Source: Thiotrichaceae bacterium (GTDB lineage Bacteria; Pseudomonadota; Gammaproteobacteria; Thiotrichales; Thiotrichaceae). From it: a stretch of 18,057 nucleotides of DNA. The stretch spans positions 1-18,057 of the forward strand of contig JALWYT010000197.1 in the NCBI GenBank assembly GCA_026992705.1, written 5' to 3'. The translations under genes and the position numbers were made by a program. The notes under the pieces were generated by a model, which was not told the origin of the DNA, did no database searches, and saw nothing but the letters and a program-made list of their open reading frames with translations. This document shows, in pieces, positions 14,817 through 18,057 of the stretch (positions are counted from its first letter, which is position 1; each line of letters begins with the position of its first letter).

Positions 14817-14842
14817 CATTCCCACGTTGCTACGTGGGAATG
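14817..14842. repeat. REP-like palindrome (11-base perfect stem)
   Basis: CATTCCCACGT (14817-14827) and ACGTGGGAATG (14832-14842) are perfect complements around a 4-base loop. The CATTCCCACG...CGTGGGAATG core is, to my recollection, a common repetitive extragenic palindrome theme in many gammaproteobacteria. It sits between convergent genes. There is no T-run after it on either strand, so it is not a classical terminator, although the strong stem could protect 3' ends or slow polymerase. Confidence 0.7.
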
Positions 14843-14881
14843 TAGATGGATTATTAGTACAGCTTCCCAAAAGCTAAAATC

Positions 14882-15268
14882 CTAACCCTCCCCCAGTACT
14901 ATCACATAAGCAACCGCATAATCTTTTTCATCCGATAAGCTCAAATGAGCCTGCTTTACTCCCAATTCTTCAGCCTTTTTTTGCGTTTTCCCATGCAATA
15001 AAAGCTCGGGTTTTCCTTGCGGATTATTTTGTGTCTCAATATCAACAAACGATACACCTTGAGCAATCCCTGTACCGAGAGCCTTAGCTAACGCCTCTTT
15101 TGCAGCAAAGCGTTTGGCTAAATAGGCAATATTCTTTTCATGCTTGACAAAAATTTTTAACTCATTCGGATGCAATATTCGCTCTGCAAAACTAAACCCA
15201 TAGCGTTTAATGCTTTTGTGAATACGGTCAATTTGAATAATATCAGTGCCTATACCAATTAATTGCAT
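14882..15268 (-). CDS. acpS: Holo-[acyl-carrier-protein] synthase
   Basis: AcpS transfers the 4'-phosphopantetheine arm from CoA to apo-ACP, activating fatty acid synthesis. At 128 residues it has the usual length. The N-terminal IGIGTDIIQIDRI carries the Mg-binding Asp9. The second signature RFAAKEALAKALGTGI (53-68) carries Glu58, and LSLSDEKDYAVAYVIV closes the fold. It starts three bases after the pdxJ stop, so the two are translationally coupled. recO-pdxJ-acpS is the standard gammaproteobacterial order. Its 3' end faces the sulfur-globule-like gene across the REP-like palindrome. Confidence 0.96.
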   Translation of the reverse strand: MQLIGIGTDIIQIDRIHKSIKRYGFSFAERILHPNELKIFVKHEKNIAYLAKRFAAKEALAKALGTGIAQGVSFVDIETQNNPQGKPELLLHGKTQKKAEELGVKQAHLSLSDEKDYAVAYVIVLGEG

Positions 15269-15271
15269 GGA

Positions 15272-16000
15272 TTAAGGAGCCTTTTTCAATATATCCAGCA
15301 TTTCTTTGGTTGCTTGCTCAATGCCAACAAAAATCGCTCGTGCAATCATCGAATGACCAATATTCAGCTCTTTTAATTGTGGAATTGCAGCAATCTCATG
15401 CGTATTTTCATAATCCAAACCATGCCCTGCATTGACCTGAATCCCTAAACTTGCCGCAAACTCACTGGCTGCCACAATACGCTTAAACTCTGCATGTTTA
15501 GCCTCCCCTGTCGCATTAGCATAAGTACCTGTATGCAACTCAATCTTAGGAGCACCAATTTCAGGCACACGTTTAATTTGCTCAATATCTGGCTCGATAA
15601 ATAAGGAAACATTGATATTGGCATCCGACAATGTTTGCGTAACCTGTTGGATACGTTCAAATTGATTAACAATATCCAAACCACCTTCTGTGGTTAATTC
15701 CTCACGCTTTTCAGGCACGAGACAAACATCTTCTGGCACAACATCCCTAGCAATCGCAACCATCTCATCCGTTGCTGCCATCTCCAAATTCATGCGGCGT
15801 CTCAAATGCTTACGCACCGCATAAACATCCGCATCTTGAATATGCCGACGATCTTCACGCAAGTGCAACGTAATCGTATCCGCCCCCGCATCTTCAATAA
15901 TCGTAATTGCCTCTAAAATATCAGGATAAGGTGTAAAACGTGCCTGCCGAATAGTTGCAATATGGTCAATATTGACCCCTAATTCCAATGTATTTGCCAT
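15272..16000 (-). CDS. pdxJ: Pyridoxine 5'-phosphate synthase
   Basis: PdxJ condenses 1-deoxyxylulose 5-phosphate with amino-acetone phosphate to make pyridoxine 5'-phosphate in DXP-dependent vitamin B6 synthesis. The 242-residue TIM-barrel protein has all main blocks: ELGVNIDHIATIRQAR (6-21), ADTITLHLREDRRHI (40-54), VCLVPEKREELTTEGG, IELHTGTYA, VNAGHGLDYEN, and LNIGHSMIARAIFVG at the phosphate site. The ATG at 16000 gives the typical MANTLELGVNIDH start. It lies nine bases after recO and three before acpS, inside a tightly packed operon. Confidence 0.97.
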   Translation of the reverse strand: MANTLELGVNIDHIATIRQARFTPYPDILEAITIIEDAGADTITLHLREDRRHIQDADVYAVRKHLRRRMNLEMAATDEMVAIARDVVPEDVCLVPEKREELTTEGGLDIVNQFERIQQVTQTLSDANINVSLFIEPDIEQIKRVPEIGAPKIELHTGTYANATGEAKHAEFKRIVAASEFAASLGIQVNAGHGLDYENTHEIAAIPQLKELNIGHSMIARAIFVGIEQATKEMLDILKKAP

Positions 16001-16009
16001 GAGTCTTCC

Positions 16010-16699
16010 CTATATTTCTACTAACTTCCTAGAATTCAACGGTTTGCCTGCTAATAATAAGCGGATAACCGAATCTAATACTGTACGTAATTCTAGCAGT
16101 AGTGCTGGAGAAAAACTTGATAAAGATTGATGCAAAGCATGAATTAATTTACCTGAGATACAAATCCCCCGCCTATCCAAATCATGCGAAAGCAAACCCA
16201 CTTCAGGTAAGTAATAATAATATTTTTTATCATCAATCAGCTCAGCCGTATCACTGGTCTGCGAAAAGACTAAGCCATGCCCCAAGGAATACAATAAATA
16301 CAACTCAAAATTCATCACCACTCGCACATCATCGGACTTCGCCAAAGCATGTAAACTATTTTTATAATAAAGAAACAAATCCGACAATGGCTGTGCAGGA
16401 TAAACTAGCCGAATCAATAATTCATTGAAATACAAGGCTTTTAACAAAGCTTGATGAGCAAGATAATGCCGCCCTCTTTCATCCGCCTGCCGCAAAGAAA
16501 ACACCTCTCCCCGCCCTGACCACTCAATCGATAAATAACGAAACGGCTCTAAATTGCCTCGCATAACCTTCCCCCGCTTTTTAGCAGGACGAGCAATACA
16601 AGTGATCTTTCCCTGCGTTTCAGTAAATATATTAAGTAATAAGCTATTCTCTCGATAAGGATGACGATTGAGAATATAGGCAAAAGACTGTTGTTGCAT
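16010..16699 (-). CDS. recO: DNA repair protein RecO
   Basis: RecO binds single-stranded DNA and SSB and, with RecR, helps load RecA at gaps. The 229-residue product fits the family. The N-terminal OB fold is seen as FAYILNRHPYRENSLLLNIFT and GKITCIARPAKKRGKVMRG, each listed in parts, followed by LEPFRYLSIEWSGRGE. The helical C-terminal domain has ALYFNELLIRLVYPAQP and FELYLLYSLGHGL, and ends in the family tail LLAGKPLNSRKLVEI. No zinc-binding cysteines are visible, in common with many gammaproteobacterial members. It heads the recO-pdxJ-acpS unit in this window; the usual upstream partners rnc and era are absent, and ung lies upstream instead, separated by 53 bases. Confidence 0.95.
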   Translation of the reverse strand: MQQQSFAYILNRHPYRENSLLLNIFTETQGKITCIARPAKKRGKVMRGNLEPFRYLSIEWSGRGEVFSLRQADERGRHYLAHQALLKALYFNELLIRLVYPAQPLSDLFLYYKNSLHALAKSDDVRVVMNFELYLLYSLGHGLVFSQTSDTAELIDDKKYYYYLPEVGLLSHDLDRRGICISGKLIHALHQSLSSFSPALLLELRTVLDSVIRLLLAGKPLNSRKLVEI

Positions 16700-16752
16700 T
16701 TACTGGACCTAAAAGAAGCTTCTAATTACGTCATGAATAGTGTTCTTAAGAG

Positions 16753-17442
16753 TTAGTTTTTTGGAATTACCCAATCAATTTCCGACTTTCCATATTGAAT
16801 TAAGTAAGCATTTGTTTTTGAAAAAGGTCTACTACCAAAAAAGCCACGATGAGCTGACAAAGGAGATGGGTGAGCTGATTTGATAATCAAATGTTTCGAG
16901 GTATCAATCATTTTACCCTTATCTTGTGCATATTTTCCCCATAAAATAAAAACTATATGCACTGTATTTTCATTGATTGTAGCAATAATCTTATCTGTAA
17001 ATTTCTCCCAACCCATACCACGATGACTCGCTGGTCTACCTGCATCAACGGTAAGTACAGAGTTCAATAATAAGACACCCTGCTCTGCCCAGCTTTGTAG
17101 ATAGCCTGTGTGGAAATTATCAATTCCTAAATCATCTTGTAATTCCTTATAGATATTAATTAATGACTTAGGCAAAGGTTTTACATCAGGCATCACAGAA
17201 AAACACAGACCATGCGGATGCCCAATCGTTGGATAAGGATCTTGACCAATAATAACAACTTTAACTTTATTCAAGGGAGTTGTTTTTAATGCATTAAACC
17301 ACAATGAGGAGTGAGGAAGTATATGAATTCTTTGTAATTTTTTGTTTTGTAAAAATTGCCTTAATTCTTGCATATAAGGCTGAGTAAATTCATCACCAAT
17401 TGCCGCCAACCATGTATCATCAATATCAATTTTTTTATGCAT
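16753..17442 (-). CDS. ung: Uracil-DNA glycosylase (family 1)
   Basis: Ung removes uracil from DNA, starting base excision repair. The 229-residue protein is full length. It contains VVIIGQDPYP (62-71) with catalytic Asp68, GLCFSV (78-83), GVLLLNSVLTV (122-132) with the uracil-reading Asn127, and HPSPLSAHRGFFGSRPFSK (191-209) with His191 and the DNA-intercalating loop. The residue after GQDPY is Pro rather than the His of E. coli (GQDPYH), and the following PTIGHPHG also differs from GPGQAHG; the variation is in the water-activating loop but the fold blocks are intact. The start at 17442 (MHKKIDIDDTW) is plausible. It is separated from recO by 53 bases and diverges from ubiK across 237 bases. 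Confidence 0.96.
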   Translation of the reverse strand: MHKKIDIDDTWLAAIGDEFTQPYMQELRQFLQNKKLQRIHILPHSSLWFNALKTTPLNKVKVVIIGQDPYPTIGHPHGLCFSVMPDVKPLPKSLINIYKELQDDLGIDNFHTGYLQSWAEQGVLLLNSVLTVDAGRPASHRGMGWEKFTDKIIATINENTVHIVFILWGKYAQDKGKMIDTSKHLIIKSAHPSPLSAHRGFFGSRPFSKTNAYLIQYGKSEIDWVIPKN

Positions 17443-17679
17443 ATCGTCTCTCCTAATTCCACTGAAAGTGTAAACTAAGAGATAAGTGATTGTCTCAGGT
17501 TTTTAGGTACTCTATTTGGCTGAAGGATTTTCTCTCCTATTTAAATTTAACTTACTTGCTATTGTTTTGTACTGAATATGCTCTACTAATAATTACAAAA
17601 CCCCTGTAGAATTCGAAAGCAAGCTTTAAAAAGCCTATTTCTTGAGCTGCCCGTTTTTCCAGATAGGAATTATACAACA

Positions 17680-17937
17680 ATGCAAATGCAACATCTTAAA
17701 GGATTAGAGCAATTAGTTGAAAAACTATCCTCTGCTATGCCAGATTCAGTTAAGCACTTTCAAACAGATATAGAAAATAATTTAAAATCTGGATTAGAAA
17801 CTAATTTGCAAAAAATGAACTTAATTACACGTGAAGAGTTTGAAATACAATCCGCCGTATTATTAAAAACACGCAAAAAAGTGGCAGAATTAGAAGAAAA
17901 ACTCAAAGTACTTGAAAGTAAATTACTTGACTTATAA
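17680..17937 (+). CDS. ubiK: UbiK family accessory factor (BMFP, YqiC-like)
   Basis: UbiK is a small trimeric coiled-coil protein that assists the aerobic ubiquinone biosynthesis complex, probably bridging Ubi proteins and lipid. The 85-residue product matches the family: an N-terminal amphipathic helix (LEQLVEKLSSAMPDSVKHF), a middle region DIENNLKSGLETNLQKMNLITREEFEIQ in two parts, and a C-terminal leucine-heptad coiled coil (VAELEEKLKVLESKL). The ITREEFEIQ block is the family hallmark. AGGA (17665-17668) lies eleven bases before the ATG at 17680; the ATG at 17686 is an alternative. No partner ubi gene is in view. A weak inverted repeat (17941-17969) follows. Confidence 0.9.
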   Translation: MQMQHLKGLEQLVEKLSSAMPDSVKHFQTDIENNLKSGLETNLQKMNLITREEFEIQSAVLLKTRKKVAELEEKLKVLESKLLDL

Positions 17938-18057
17938 ACCAATACCTCAATCTATTAACTATCGGTATTTATTGTGTATACCTGAGACACTTAATATGAG
18001 CATCAAATGAGGTGAGACAAATAGTGTAATAAAAAGTTTTATAAAACAATTATATAC

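Noticed and set aside
16102..16428. 108-codon open frame on the plus strand
   Set aside because: It lies entirely antisense within recO, whose protein motifs are clear, and its composition is low in hydrophobic structure and unlike a known family.
17941..17969. Inverted repeat AATACC/GGTATT after ubiK as terminator
   Set aside because: The stem is only six bases with a 17-base loop and a weak T tail.
1..18057. CRISPR arrays, tRNA, rRNA, insertion sequences, prophage genes
   Set aside because: No regularly spaced repeats, cloverleaf-like sequence, transposase or phage motif was recognised in reading both strands.

Overview
The window (about 18 kb, AT-rich, roughly 35-40% GC by eye) is a housekeeping stretch of a gammaproteobacterial chromosome. 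The basis for this is grpE-dnaK-dnaJ followed directly by dapB, recO-pdxJ-acpS in one cluster, a yafS-like methyltransferase overlapping rnhA beside mltD, an H-NS-family protein and a UbiK-family protein. A small secreted protein resembling the sulfur globule envelope proteins of sulfur oxidisers points, as an inference only, to a Thiotrichales/Beggiatoaceae-like sulfur bacterium. No CRISPR array, tRNA, rRNA, transposase or phage gene was seen.

Layout. 1-371: 3' end of trpC. 467-1252: lgt. 1394-1708: a small H-NS-like gene behind a very AT-rich leader. 1764-6645 (minus strand): the chaperone block grpE, dnaK, dnaJ, then dapB. A near-consensus sigma32 heat-shock promoter lies in front of dnaK (5959-5986) and a weaker one in front of grpE (6777-6804). 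6646-7097: a gene-free stretch with three inverted repeats. 7098-8864: a secreted protein of about 588 residues that looks like a divergent clan GH-A-type glycoside hydrolase, the least characterised large gene here. 8872-10490 (minus): murI and an inositol-monophosphatase-family enzyme, divergent from a DUF3301 membrane-anchored protein (10508-10846). 10959-12133 (minus): methyltransferase and rnhA, overlapping by 4 bases. 12508-14326: mltD and 5-formyltetrahydrofolate cyclo-ligase. 14355-14842: a compact unit made of promoter, 5' hairpin, sulfur-globule-like gene and a REP-like palindrome. 14882-16699 (minus): recO, pdxJ, acpS. 16753-17442 (minus): ung. 17680-17937: ubiK.

How the genes work together. 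GrpE, DnaK and DnaJ form one protein-folding machine. Lgt, MurI, DapB and MltD belong to envelope and peptidoglycan biology (lipoprotein acylation, D-glutamate, the diaminopimelate branch, glycan cleavage). RecO, Ung and RNase HI serve DNA maintenance. PdxJ, AcpS, the cyclo-ligase and UbiK serve cofactors. The parts most worth a second look are the secreted hydrolase-like gene with its palindromic leader, the sulfur-globule-like unit, and the heat-shock regulatory region.
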